The notes: generated by a model from the letters alone, not told the origin. Positions 16,810 to 25,958 are shown, counted from the stretch's first letter. The stretch is DNA of 64,000 nucleotides from DASZGI01 sp035938995 (GCF_035938995.1 NZ_DASZGI010000081.1:23946-87945), one strand, 5' to 3'. Made by a program: numbers and translations.

Positions 16810-18059
16810 GCTCCCACTCCCCCTCGACCACTGGTCTCGTCCAGCGCCAGAACCGCCTTCTGGTACACCGAGAGCGCCTTCGTGGACGCCGCCAGATCGC
16901 ACGGTTGCGACCAGAGCAGCTCCCTCGCGGCTTGATAGTACGCCTCGAGTCCGGCATCCTCCGACGCTCCGAATCTTGCCGCGCGCACCCGGTAGGCGGC
17001 GAGTCTGCCCCGCAATTCCTCGCGCCTTTCTAACAGCCCGGTCAGCGCCTGATGTGTGCGGTTGGCCACGGCCGACGCGGCGTCGATGGCGCTCTCGAGG
17101 GCTGCCGCCTCCTCCGCCAGCCGCCGCCACAGGCCGCGCTCGCGCAGATCGGTCAGCGCGGCAAGGCGGGCGCGCAGGGCCGCGGCCTGGTAAGTGCGCG
17201 CGGGCAGGGCGGCGACCAGGATCTTCTCCCGGACGCGGGCCTCGGCGGTGCGCTGCGCTTCCTCGACCTCGTCGATCCGGTCGATCAGCCGGGCCAGGTG
17301 CTGCGCCCGGCGCTCGAAGTCCGCGCGCAGGTCGGCGGCGCCGGACACGCTGGCGGCGACCGACTCCAGGTCCTCGCGGATCCGGGCCAGCCGGGCCGGG
17401 AAATCCGAGCGCGGCGCGCTCAGCCCGATCGGATCGGCGAAGATCTCGCGGCGCAGCGCGCTGTACGCGTCGCCGACGCCCGCGACGGCGGCGGCCAGCG
17501 TCCGGTCGTCGAGGCCGCGCACGGCGGCGATCACCTGCTTGAGCCGCTCCTGGACCGGATCGGCCTGCTGGAACAGCCGGTTCCAGGCGGCCTCGACGGC
17601 GCCCACGAAGTCCGCGGCGAGCTGGTAGTCGTTCTCCATGCGGGAGAGCGTCTCGGCCAGTGTCGAGGTCTCGGTGACGACGGACGGGCCGAGCAGGGTG
17701 CGCTCGGACAGCGTGACCGCCTTGCTGGACAGCGTGATCGACTTGCCGCGCAGCAGGTCGGCGATGGCCAGCAGTTCCTCGGGCCTGGGCTTGGGGCGTC
17801 GGCCGCGGATCTCCCCGGCCCGGTTCAGCACGTCCTGGTAGGCGGTGTAGTTGTCCCACAGCGCGGCGATCCGGCCCGAGGCGCGCTGCCAGCGCTCCGC
17901 GGTGACGCCGGTCAGCGGAGCGCTGTCGAGTAGCTTGTAGCCGGAGTTGTCGGCGAGCGCGAGCAGCGCCTCGGAGATGCGGGCCGCGTCGGCGCCGAGC
18001 CGGGCCAGCTCGGCGTCCACGGCCTCGCGGGTCGGCGGGCCGAAGACCGGGAATGCCAT
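16806..18059 (-). CDS. Helical/coiled-coil protein, first gene of the pknG operon
   Basis: A 417-residue, mostly alpha-helical protein rich in Ala, Leu, Arg and Glu, with no signal peptide, membrane segment or catalytic motif that I recognise. Heptad-like stretches run through about residues 190-380 (for example RIREDLESVAASV and RLIDRIDEVEEAQRTAEARV), suggesting a long coiled coil or helical bundle. Its stop overlaps the pknG start by ATGA, so it is co-translated with the kinase. A scaffold or substrate role is inference from position only. The ATG at 18059 is preferred over upstream frames made of Arg-rich sequence. Confidence 0.75.
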   Translation of the reverse strand: MAFPVFGPPTREAVDAELARLGADAARISEALLALADNSGYKLLDSAPLTGVTAERWQRASGRIAALWDNYTAYQDVLNRAGEIRGRRPKPRPEELLAIADLLRGKSITLSSKAVTLSERTLLGPSVVTETSTLAETLSRMENDYQLAADFVGAVEAAWNRLFQQADPVQERLKQVIAAVRGLDDRTLAAAVAGVGDAYSALRREIFADPIGLSAPRSDFPARLARIREDLESVAASVSGAADLRADFERRAQHLARLIDRIDEVEEAQRTAEARVREKILVAALPARTYQAAALRARLAALTDLRERGLWRRLAEEAAALESAIDAASAVANRTHQALTGLLERREELRGRLAAYRVRAARFGASEDAGLEAYYQAARELLWSQPCDLAASTKALSVYQKAVLALDETSGRGGVGA

Positions 18060-18280
18060 GGCCACCACGTTAGTCGGCACACCCGCAGCGGCGGCAACAG
18101 TTCGAAGCCGACCGTGCGCAGCCCGGCTCCACCGCCGGCGTATCCGCCGTCGTCGCCACCCCGCCCCTCCCCGATTTCGCGCGTCGCGCCGTCGCCGGGC
18201 GATCGCATCCACCATATTCCATTCCCCGGGTAGGGGGCGGGCACACGGGGACGGACGCTGAGGGATGCGATCGGCGCGGC

Positions 18281-19033
18281 TCAGACTTCGGCGAGCAGGG
18301 CGGGCAGCTCAGTCAGGGCATTGAGACGGAAGTCGGCCTTGGCTATGACGTCCGGGTGATCGGCGTAGTAGTAGCCCCAGGGGCCGCGGCGTACGTGTGC
18401 GGTGCGCAGGCCGGCTTCCCAGGCCGGGCGCAGGTCGTTGTCAAGGCGGTCGCCGACGTAGCAGATCCGCTGCGCGGTCACGCCCGGCCGCAGGGTGGCG
18501 CAGACCTCGACGATCTTGGTGAAGAACCGCGGATCGGGTTTGGCCACGCCCCAGGCCGCGGAGGTGGTCACCAGGTCCACCGGCAGGCGCAGCGACTCGA
18601 GGATGTCGTGCGACCGCGCCGTCTGGTTCGCGGCGATCACCACGAGGTATCCGGCGTCGCGCAGCGCCTGCATGGTCGGGCGGGCGTCCGAGTAGAGGTC
18701 CGGCTCACCGTATCCCTCGGCGCGGCCGGCCACCGCGCGGCGCTCGCGCTCCTCCTCGAGGTCGAAGCCGGGCCGGAAGTACTCGAACACGGCGACGTGG
18801 TCGCGGCCGGCGCCGACCACCGCGCCGAACAGGGCGGAGAAGGTGTGGCGGGGCACGCTGAGCCAGTCGGCCCAGGCGTGGTACTCGACGGTCTCGTCGA
18901 CCAGGGTCTCGCCGACGTCGAACACGACGGCGTCGACGGTGCGGGACTTCGGGAAGGGGAAAGGGTGGCGGGTCTCCTCCCGCGGCGCGGGGCCGGGGGC
19001 GGGAGTGATCAGGGGGGTGGGGGTGGTCGACAC
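18281..19033 (-). CDS. HAD-superfamily hydrolase
   Basis: A 250-residue phosphatase-like protein. Motif I is FDVGETLVD (nucleophile Asp, with Gly-Glu-Thr), a C1-type helical cap follows, motif II is IAANQT, motif III Lys is in GVAKPDP and motif IV is VGDRLDNDLRPA. It should hydrolyse a small phosphorylated molecule; the substrate is unknown. A Pro-rich N-terminal 30 residues precede motif I. The GTG at 19033 has AGGAG about 7 nt upstream and is preferred over the longer open frame. Confidence 0.85.
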   Translation of the reverse strand: MSTTPTPLITPAPGPAPREETRHPFPFPKSRTVDAVVFDVGETLVDETVEYHAWADWLSVPRHTFSALFGAVVGAGRDHVAVFEYFRPGFDLEEERERRAVAGRAEGYGEPDLYSDARPTMQALRDAGYLVVIAANQTARSHDILESLRLPVDLVTTSAAWGVAKPDPRFFTKIVEVCATLRPGVTAQRICYVGDRLDNDLRPAWEAGLRTAHVRRGPWGYYYADHPDVIAKADFRLNALTELPALLAEV

Positions 19034-19354
19034 GATCAGGCTCCTGACGCTGTGTCTGGGATTGTAGGGCTCGAAGAAAGACGTGCAATTGCGGCTGCAC
19101 GTGCTTTTCCATCCCGTGTGCGAGTGTAGGCACCCTACGAGGTGACTGGCACAACTTCTACCCCGACAACCACTCGTACGTGTGACGGTGTGGCAGACAA
19201 CGGCGCCCGGCCGTGGTGGGGGCCGGGCGCCGAATGGGCTCGTATGTTCGAAGCGCCGCCGGAGCACACGGCGCGGTCGGCCAACTGGTTCAGACTCAGC
19301 GTCGGTTCAGGCGCGGCGTTGGTCCAAATGCAGCGTTGGTCAGCTGCTGCGGGT
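19034..19354. terminator. Intergenic region with hairpin terminator (19201-19232)
   Basis: No gene is seen in these 321 bp. A perfect 12-bp inverted repeat (19201-19212 with 19221-19232, 8-nt loop) probably ends NRAMP transcription. The promoter of the HAD gene should lie within 19034-19190. Confidence 0.6.
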
Positions 19355-21010
19355 TCAGTGGCCGCCGAGGGCCAGTTCCACGATCTTCACCACAACCAGG
19401 ACTGAAGCGACCGCCAGGTACAGGCGCAGCACGCCCATCCCGACCTTCTGCTTGGTGGCCATCGTCGCCCGGCCGATCACCGCCAGTGGCGGCATCCGCC
19501 AGTCCGCGGCGCCGGTCCGGTCGATCGGCGCCGCGTGCGGGCGGCGGCGCCGCGCCGCCACGACGTACCCGGCCGCGCCGAACCCGGCCGCGGCGCAGGC
19601 GGTGACGATGTCGGTGATCTGCCCGGCGGTGATGTTCGGGAAGAACACCGCGGCCACCAGGATGATCGACAGGGTGACCAGCACGCCGAGCACCGTGGAG
19701 GTGAACAGGTTGGTCTTGCGCCCGTTCACCCACGGCCCGAGCACCTGCTTGTCGTTGCACAGCACGAGCAGATACACCGAGGCGGAGGGCAGCAGTACCC
19801 CGGCCATCGCCTGCACCCCGTTGGTGATCACGCCCAGCGGCGAGCCGGGGATCAGCACGATCGCCGCGGCCGCCGCGATCAGGCCGACGTAGACCCCGTA
19901 GAAGCCCTTGGCCTGCTTGACCCCGCGGTGCAGCGAGTGGTTGACGCCGAAGGTGTCGCCGATCGCATAGGCCGTCGAGAGCGACACCGCGAACGCTCCG
20001 ATGATCGAGGAGTCCAGCAGCGCGATCGCGAACACGATCCCGGCCAGGTGCCCGGCCTTCGCGGCGATCGCCCCGGCCAGGCCCTGCGCGTCGGTGAAGC
20101 CGCCGGCCAGGTGGGTCCCGGCGACGGCGGCCGCGGAGAAGCCGATGATCGCCGCGGCCCCGATCACCACGACGACGATGCCGATCCACAGGTCGGCCTT
20201 CTCGTACTTCATGAACCGCGGGGTGATCCGCTTGTCGATGACGTACGACTGCTGGAAGAAAAGCTGCCAGGGCGCGACGGTCGTGCCGACCAGCCCGATG
20301 ACCAGCAGCATGACGGTGGACATCTGCGCGCCGCCGGGCACGCCGGGCACCAGGAATCCGCGCGCCATCTGCCCCGCGCCCGGGTGCAGCGCCAGCGCGA
20401 GCGGGATGAGCAGCAGGGTGCCGGCGCACAGGGTGATCACGACCCGCTCGAAGCGGCGGAACGACCCGGTGGAGGCGGCGGCGATGACCACGGCCCCGGC
20501 GGCGATCACCGAGGGCACCTTGGGCAGGCCGAGGTAGCCGACCGCGAGGGTGATGCCGATGAACTCGGTCACCAGGGTCAGGGCATTGAGAAGGAAGAGG
20601 TCGATGATGCTGAACGCGCCCCAGAACTTGCCGAAGCGCTCGAGGATCAGCTTGCCGTGGCCGACGCCGGTGACGGCGCCGAGCCGGACGACCATCTCCT
20701 GGTTGACGTACAGGACCGGGATCAGCAGCAGTAGCACCCACAGCAGGTGCGTCCCGAAGTTCTGGCCGGTCTGGCCGTAGGTGGAGAAGGCGCCGGCGTC
20801 GTTGTCGCCGCACATGACGATCAGGCCGGGGCCGACGATCGCCAGCAGGGTCTTGACCTTCGCGGACAGGCCGGTGCGGGCGGCGGTGTCGCCGAGCTTG
20901 ATGGTGCCGAGGGCGCCGCGGATGTCGCCGACGTGGGCGTCGTCGAGCACTGCGTGGCGCACGACGGGGACGGTCGCGGAGCCGTTGGGGGCAAGAGTCA
21001 GGTCGGTCAT
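19355..21010 (-). CDS. NRAMP-family divalent metal transporter, non-canonical metal site
   Basis: A 551-residue protein with about 11-12 hydrophobic segments in NRAMP order. TM1 reads GPGLIVMCGDNDAGAF: the metal-binding Asp71 is kept, but the canonical DPGN is DAGA. TM6 reads TTVAPWQLFFQQS (246-249): the canonical Met-Pro-His is Ala-Pro-Trp. Loss of this Met is a mark of NRAMP-related magnesium transporters (NRMT) and other divergent branches, so the ion may be Mg2+ rather than Mn2+/Fe2+. The ATG follows GGAGGAAGG. It lies downstream of kdpDE on the same strand. Confidence 0.85.
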   Translation of the reverse strand: MTDLTLAPNGSATVPVVRHAVLDDAHVGDIRGALGTIKLGDTAARTGLSAKVKTLLAIVGPGLIVMCGDNDAGAFSTYGQTGQNFGTHLLWVLLLLIPVLYVNQEMVVRLGAVTGVGHGKLILERFGKFWGAFSIIDLFLLNALTLVTEFIGITLAVGYLGLPKVPSVIAAGAVVIAAASTGSFRRFERVVITLCAGTLLLIPLALALHPGAGQMARGFLVPGVPGGAQMSTVMLLVIGLVGTTVAPWQLFFQQSYVIDKRITPRFMKYEKADLWIGIVVVVIGAAAIIGFSAAAVAGTHLAGGFTDAQGLAGAIAAKAGHLAGIVFAIALLDSSIIGAFAVSLSTAYAIGDTFGVNHSLHRGVKQAKGFYGVYVGLIAAAAAIVLIPGSPLGVITNGVQAMAGVLLPSASVYLLVLCNDKQVLGPWVNGRKTNLFTSTVLGVLVTLSIILVAAVFFPNITAGQITDIVTACAAAGFGAAGYVVAARRRRPHAAPIDRTGAADWRMPPLAVIGRATMATKQKVGMGVLRLYLAVASVLVVVKIVELALGGH

Positions 21011-21189
21011 GGCGCGTCCTTCCTCCACGCCACGCACACGGCCGCGCCAGGAGGGTTGGGAACTTGGCGCGATCGAATGCGTGCGTGCGGTCGGGCGGCG
21101 TCGTCCATGGGCCACGGCCGCGGACCCGTTCGGACACACGGAGGCGACGCTGCTCGATGAGCAGAGCGCGTCGCAGGGGGCTCAGTGCG

Positions 21190-21303
21190 TCAGAAGATCA
21201 GGCGGCCGGCGCGGACCACGCCAAGGCGGATGAGGGGCGTGTTCGCGGGGACGGTCCCAGGTTTCGCAGGGCCCGTACTATGGCCGGGACTGCTGGGTTC
21301 CAT
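21190..21303 (-). CDS. Possible 37-aa leader peptide upstream of the NRAMP gene
   Basis: ATG at 21303 preceded by GGGGAGG about 10 nt away. It encodes a short peptide starting MEPSSPGHSTG and ending in a basic-hydrophobic stretch (IRLGVVRAGRLIF). The stop lies 180 bp before the NRAMP start in a leader that is otherwise unexplained. It could be a regulatory leader peptide, a decayed gene start, or chance. No family is recognised. Confidence 0.35.
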   Translation of the reverse strand: MEPSSPGHSTGPAKPGTVPANTPLIRLGVVRAGRLIF

Positions 21304-21541
21304 CGTCGTCTCGCCTCCCCTCGTCCGGTGCGCCGTGACGCACGGCCAACGTGAAGTCAAACAATAGGTGAACAGCAGATGTCCCGCTACCCCACGGGCG
21401 CACCGCTCACAACACCTACAAAATGACCGTGCCCAAGCATGTACCCAGGTCGGGACCCTCGTCAAGTGCAGATGCACAGTTGCACTAAACCGTGTCTTTA
21501 CCCGGCCTTGATGCAAGCGCGGCGTCGCACCCGACGCGGCG
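21304..21541 (-). promoter_or_regulatory. Candidate promoter/operator in the kdpE-NRAMP gap
   Basis: On the minus strand TTGACG (21464-21459) and TACATG 16 nt further on form a plausible promoter. Just upstream lies GTGCA-GA-TGCAC (21466-21477, plus strand), followed by another TGCAC (21481-21485), an operator-like palindrome plus half site. I looked for M-box and ydaO riboswitch signatures here and did not find them. Confidence 0.35.
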
Positions 21542-22240
21542 TCAAGGCTGGAATCGATAGCCCATTCCGGGCTCGGTCAGCAGCTGGCGCGGGCGCGACG
21601 GCTCCGGTTCGAGCTTTTGTCTCAGCTTCGCGAGATAAAACCGTAGATAGTTCGTCTCCGTGTGATACGCCGGGCCCCAGACCTGTTGCAGCAGCTGCCG
21701 GCCGGAGACCAGCCGCCCCTGATTGCGCACCAGGACCTCGAGCACCGCCCACTCGGTCTTGGTCAGGTGCACCTGTTCGGGGACCTGCTCGGGGGCATCC
21801 GGCATCCGCCGCACCGTGCGGGCGGCGAGGTCGACCGTGTAGTGCCCGATCGTGACGACCGGTTCCGCGGTGTTCTCCGCGTCGGAGCGGCGCAGCAGGG
21901 CCCGCAGCCGCGCCATCAGCTCGTCCATCGAGAAGGGTTTGGTCACGTAGTCGTCGGCGCCCGCGTCGAGCGCGTCCACCTTGTCCGCCGAGTCGGCGCG
22001 GCCGGACAACACCAGGATCGGCACCTTGGTCCAGCCGCGCAGCCCGCCGATCACATCGGTGCCGTCCATGTCCGGCAGGCCCAAGTCCAGCACGACCACG
22101 TCCGGCACGTGCTTGGCGGCGGCCTCGAGCGCGGAGGCCCCGTCCACCGCGACCGCCACCTCGTAGCCGCGCGCGGACAGGTTGATCCGCATGGCGCGCA
22201 GCAGTTGCGGCTCGTCGTCCACCACGAGTACCCGGATCAC
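21542..22240 (-). CDS. kdpE: KdpE-family response regulator
   Basis: A 232-residue OmpR/PhoB-type regulator. The receiver has the acidic pair DDE at 8-10, phospho-acceptor Asp52 (VVLDLGLPD) and Lys101 (VTKPF). The winged helix has LTKTEWAVLEVLVRNQGRLVS and ETNYLRFYLAKLRQKLE, close to KdpE. It is phosphorylated by the KdpD encoded just upstream; the GTG overlaps the kdpD stop (GTGA), giving coupled translation. KdpE normally activates kdpFABC for high-affinity K+ uptake, but no such genes are in this window. Confidence 0.93.
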   Translation of the reverse strand: MIRVLVVDDEPQLLRAMRINLSARGYEVAVAVDGASALEAAAKHVPDVVVLDLGLPDMDGTDVIGGLRGWTKVPILVLSGRADSADKVDALDAGADDYVTKPFSMDELMARLRALLRRSDAENTAEPVVTIGHYTVDLAARTVRRMPDAPEQVPEQVHLTKTEWAVLEVLVRNQGRLVSGRQLLQQVWGPAYHTETNYLRFYLAKLRQKLEPEPSRPRQLLTEPGMGYRFQP

Positions 22241-24855
22241 GCCAGCAACTCCTCGTCCTCGGCGCTGACCGGGACCGGCGCGGTGCGCGCGGCGGGCAGC
22301 GACACCACCATCGTGACACCGCCGCCCGGGGTGTCCTCGGGGGTGAGCGTCCCGTCCATCGCCTCGACCAGTCCGCGGGCCAACGCGAGGCCGAGGCCCA
22401 CGCCCGCGGTGTTGTCCCGGTCGCCGAGCCGCTGGAACGGGCGGAACACCCGGTCGCGCTCGCCTGCCGGGATGCCCGGGCCGCGGTCGATCACCCGCAG
22501 CTCGACGTGAATGCCGAGGGCCGAGATATTGATCATGATATCGGAGTCGGTGTGCTTGGCCGCGTTGCCGATGAGGTTCGCCACCGCGCGTTCGAGCAGC
22601 GCTCCGTCCGCCAGGGCCGGCGGGGTGCCGGGCGCGGGCGGCTCGAGGGTGACCCGGCCTGTTGCGTCCGGCTCGTCGTCCACGGCCCGCCCCACGATCT
22701 CGACCAGGTCCACCGACTCCAGATTCAGCTTGAGCGCGCCCGCCTGCAGCCGCGACATGTCCAGCAGGTTCTCGACCAGCCGGGCGAGCCGGTCGAGCGA
22801 CTGCTCCGCGGCCTCCAACAACTCGGCGCGGTCGGCGGCGGACACGTCGAGATCGGGATCGCGCAGGGTGCCGACGGCGGCCATGGCGGCGGCCAGCGGG
22901 GTGCGCAGGTCGTGCGAGACCGCGGCGAGCAGCGCGGTGCGCATCCGGTCCGCAGCCGCCAGGGTCTCCGCCTCGGCTGCGGCCCTGACCAGCCGGCGGC
23001 GTTCGAGGGCTGCCGTGGCCTGCGCGGCGAACGCGGCCAGGACGCGCTGGTCGGCGGCCGGCAAGGTTCGCCCTCGCAGCGCGATCACCGCGTCCGGCCC
23101 GGCCTCGACGACGGTGTCCGCCTGGCCGGGGCACGCCGGAGGCGTGGAGCCCGTGGATGCGACGACGGTCCAGCGGCCCGGGTCGTCGTTGTCGTCGGGC
23201 CGATGTATTCCGGTACCACGGGCTCCGGCGTCGGCCGCTTCGCGGGTGCGCTGGAGCATGACGACCGACTCCATGCCGAAGGTCTCGCGGAAGCGTTCGA
23301 GCAGCGCGGAAATGGCCGAGTCGCCGCGCAGTACCGAGACCGCGAAGGCGTTCAGCGTCTCCGCCTCCGCGGCGGCGTTCGCGGCCCGCCGCGACTGCTT
23401 GATCGCCAGGTCCACCACGGAGGCGACGGTCAGCGCGACGACGGTGAACGCGATCAGGGCGATCCAGTTGTTCGCCTCGGCGATGGTGAACGTGTGGACC
23501 GGCGGGATGAAGTAGTAGTTGAGCAGGATCGAGCCCCACACGGCGGCGATGAACGCGGAGCGCAGGCCGCCGAGCCGGGCGATGGCCACGACGGCGACCA
23601 GGAAGATCAGCGTCTTGCTGGTCAGGTTCAGTCCGCGCGGCACGTTGGCCAGGATCGCCGCGAGCGCCGGGGGCACCACGACGGCCGCGACGTGCCCGCG
23701 CAGGCCGCCACTCCCCCACGCCGCCTCACGCAGCGGGTTGGGCGGCAGCCACCAGGGGCGCTGGCGTTCTTGATTCGGCTCCTCGTGGGTGACCATGTGC
23801 ACGTCGATGTCGCCGGACAGCCGGATCGTGGTCTCGCCGATGCCGCGCCCGGTCAGGAACCGGTTCACCCGGCTGCGCCGCGAAGTGCCCAGGACCAGCT
23901 GCGTGGCGTTCTTGGCATTGGCGAACTCGATCAGCGCGCGGGGCACGTCGTCGCCGATGATCGAGTGGTACGTGCCGCCGAGCGACTCGACGAGATGGCG
24001 CTGCGCGGCCAGGGCGTTGGGGCTCATGTCCCCGGCCAGTCCGTCGGAGCGGGCGATGTGGACGGCCAGCAGTTCGCCGCCGGCCGAGCGTGACGCGATC
24101 CGCGCGGCGCGGCGGATGAGCAGGTCCCCGGCGTCGCCGCCGGGCAATGCGACGACGACCCGTTCGCGGGCCTCCCAGACTCGGCCGATCCCGTGGTCCT
24201 CGCGGTAGCGCTGCAGGACTTCGTCGACCCGGTCGGCGACCCAGAGCAGAGCCAGCTCGCGCAGCGCGGTCAGATTCCCGACCCGGAAGTAGTTGCCGAG
24301 CGCCGCGTCGATCTTCTCCGCCGCGTACACGTTCCCGTGCGCGAGACGCCGCCGCAGGGACTCCGGCGACATGTCCACCAGCTCGATCTGGTCGGCGGCC
24401 CGCACCACATCGTCCGGAACCGTCTCGCGCTGCGGCACCCCGGTGATCCGCTGCACGACGTCGTTGAGCGACTCAAGGTGCTGCACGTTGACGGTGGTGA
24501 TCACTTCGATCCCCGCGTCCAGCAGCTCCTGCACGTCCTGCCAGCGCTTCTCGTGCCGCCCGCCGGGGATGTTGGTGTGCGCGAGCTCGTCCACCAGCGC
24601 GACCTGGGGACGGCGGGCGAGCACCGCGTCCAGGTCCATCTCCTTGAACTCGCGGTCCCGGTAGACGCGGGGGAGCGGCGGCACCACCGGCAGGCCTTCG
24701 AGCAGCGCCTCGGTGCGCTCGCGACCATGGGTCTCGACGAGGGCTACCACCACGTCGGCGCCCCGGTCCGCCCGGCGGTGCGCCTCTTCGAGCATCTTGT
24801 AGGTCTTGCCTACGCCGGGGGCGGCCCCCAAGTAGACCCGCAGCTTGCCGCGCAT
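22237..24855 (-). CDS. kdpD: KdpD sensor histidine kinase
   Basis: Full-length 872-residue osmosensitive K+ sensor. The N-terminal KdpD domain has Walker A GAAPGVGKTYKM (about 9-20) and DELAHTNIPG; a USP-like domain (about 215-345) ends QLVLGTSRRSR. Four closely spaced membrane segments lie at about 375-475, then a GAF-like region. The kinase core has the phospho-acceptor SHDLRTPLAA, N-box NLIGNAAKH and G-boxes DRGPGIP and GVGLGLALARG. The ATG at 24855 has GGGAGG 8 nt upstream. Absence of kdpFABC beside it is unusual. Confidence 0.95.
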   Translation of the reverse strand: MRGKLRVYLGAAPGVGKTYKMLEEAHRRADRGADVVVALVETHGRERTEALLEGLPVVPPLPRVYRDREFKEMDLDAVLARRPQVALVDELAHTNIPGGRHEKRWQDVQELLDAGIEVITTVNVQHLESLNDVVQRITGVPQRETVPDDVVRAADQIELVDMSPESLRRRLAHGNVYAAEKIDAALGNYFRVGNLTALRELALLWVADRVDEVLQRYREDHGIGRVWEARERVVVALPGGDAGDLLIRRAARIASRSAGGELLAVHIARSDGLAGDMSPNALAAQRHLVESLGGTYHSIIGDDVPRALIEFANAKNATQLVLGTSRRSRVNRFLTGRGIGETTIRLSGDIDVHMVTHEEPNQERQRPWWLPPNPLREAAWGSGGLRGHVAAVVVPPALAAILANVPRGLNLTSKTLIFLVAVVAIARLGGLRSAFIAAVWGSILLNYYFIPPVHTFTIAEANNWIALIAFTVVALTVASVVDLAIKQSRRAANAAAEAETLNAFAVSVLRGDSAISALLERFRETFGMESVVMLQRTREAADAGARGTGIHRPDDNDDPGRWTVVASTGSTPPACPGQADTVVEAGPDAVIALRGRTLPAADQRVLAAFAAQATAALERRRLVRAAAEAETLAAADRMRTALLAAVSHDLRTPLAAAMAAVGTLRDPDLDVSAADRAELLEAAEQSLDRLARLVENLLDMSRLQAGALKLNLESVDLVEIVGRAVDDEPDATGRVTLEPPAPGTPPALADGALLERAVANLIGNAAKHTDSDIMINISALGIHVELRVIDRGPGIPAGERDRVFRPFQRLGDRDNTAGVGLGLALARGLVEAMDGTLTPEDTPGGGVTMVVSLPAARTAPVPVSAEDEELLA

Positions 24856-25119
24856 ACTCAGATCCTCCCACCGCTGACCGGCGGTTGTGGACCGCGACTG
24901 CTCCGGTCGCCGCCCGGCTCCACAATGTCCCTCCACGGCGCGCCGACGAGCGCCGCGCCCGATCATTCCGTTTCGCAACGATTCGACCGTCGACGATCCT
25001 GTTCACCCTTTCCGCTACCCGACTTCTGAATTAACTTCAATCGCAGCCGCGTGGCCGGGCAGGTGGACCGCCGCCGCCCGCACCCCGCGCTCCTGCCCAC
25101 ACCGGATCAGGGAGCACAT

Positions 25120-25929
25120 ATGCGCCTGCGCCGAAAGGAAAATCCCACCGCTGCTGCCACCCGCCGCCCGCGCCGCGGTCCCCGTGCGGTCCTGGCGGCC
25201 CTCCTGCTCGCCGCGCTGCCCGCGGCGTCCGCGCCGGCTCTCGCCGCCGGCATCCCCTCGCTCTCGTTCGCCCCGCACTCGGCGGCGGCCCGGCTGGATC
25301 CGGGCGCCGTCGGAGCGATCCGGAACGCCACCAGCACCAACTGGTCCGGATACGCGGCCCACTCGACGAAGTACACCTCCGTCACCGCGACGTGGCGGGA
25401 GCCGAGCGCGAGCTGCGGCTCGGCCACCACGTACGCCAGCTTCTGGACCGGCCTGGACGGCTACAACAGCTCCTCGGTCGAGCAGACCGGGACCCTGGTC
25501 GAGTGCGTCGGCGGCACGCCGCGTCAGTTGTCGTGGTACGAGATGTATCCGGCCAACCCGGTGTACTTCAGCAACAGCCTCGTCGCCGGGGACACGGTGA
25601 CCGCGACGGTCACCGCGACCTCGTCCGGCGCCTTCACCCTCATCCTGAAGGACTCGACCCGGGGGTGGAGCCACACGATCCACAAGACGAACAGTTCGCT
25701 GGCCCGCTCCTCGGCCGAGGTGATCGCCGAGGCCCCGTCGTCGAGCACCGGCGTACTGCCCCTGGCCAACTTCGGCACCGTCTCGTTCAGCGGCTCACAG
25801 ATAAACGGCGGGACCCTGGGCGCCTCGAGCCCGACCGAGATCAACATGGTGTCGGGCTCGACGACCAAGGCGTCGTGCAGCGGGATCTCCGGAGGCACGG
25901 CGTTCAGCTGCACATGGCACCACTCGTGA
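25120..25929 (+). CDS. Secreted G1-family (eqolisin-type) glutamic peptidase
   Basis: A 269-residue secreted protein: an Arg-rich N-terminus, hydrophobic core and cleavage near ALAA (about residue 42). The mature part follows peptidase family G1 (PF01828): TNWSGYAA, TATWREP, FWTGLDGY, the catalytic Gln122 in SVEQTGT, SWYEMYPANPV and the catalytic Glu in SSAEVIAE (200-204). Family members work at acid pH. Length without a large propeptide is typical of bacterial members. The ATG has GGGAG about 7 nt upstream. Upstream bases 24856-25119 are the kdpD promoter region. Confidence 0.88.
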   Translation: MRLRRKENPTAAATRRPRRGPRAVLAALLLAALPAASAPALAAGIPSLSFAPHSAAARLDPGAVGAIRNATSTNWSGYAAHSTKYTSVTATWREPSASCGSATTYASFWTGLDGYNSSSVEQTGTLVECVGGTPRQLSWYEMYPANPVYFSNSLVAGDTVTATVTATSSGAFTLILKDSTRGWSHTIHKTNSSLARSSAEVIAEAPSSSTGVLPLANFGTVSFSGSQINGGTLGASSPTEINMVSGSTTKASCSGISGGTAFSCTWHHS

Positions 25930-25958
25930 TTGGTTGAACGCAGTTCCGATCAAGACAC

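Noticed and set aside
16810..17859. Upstream extension of the pknG frame to 1131 residues
   Set aside because: The extension lies inside the coiled-coil gene in another frame and is Arg/Pro-rich; the ATG at 16809 gives the expected PknG length and an ATGA overlap.
21304..21541. M-box or ydaO riboswitch before the NRAMP-like gene
   Set aside because: The conserved M-box segments (GGTGAGGCTCC-like, GCTGCCC) and the ydaO core were not found on the minus strand; a covariance search would settle it.
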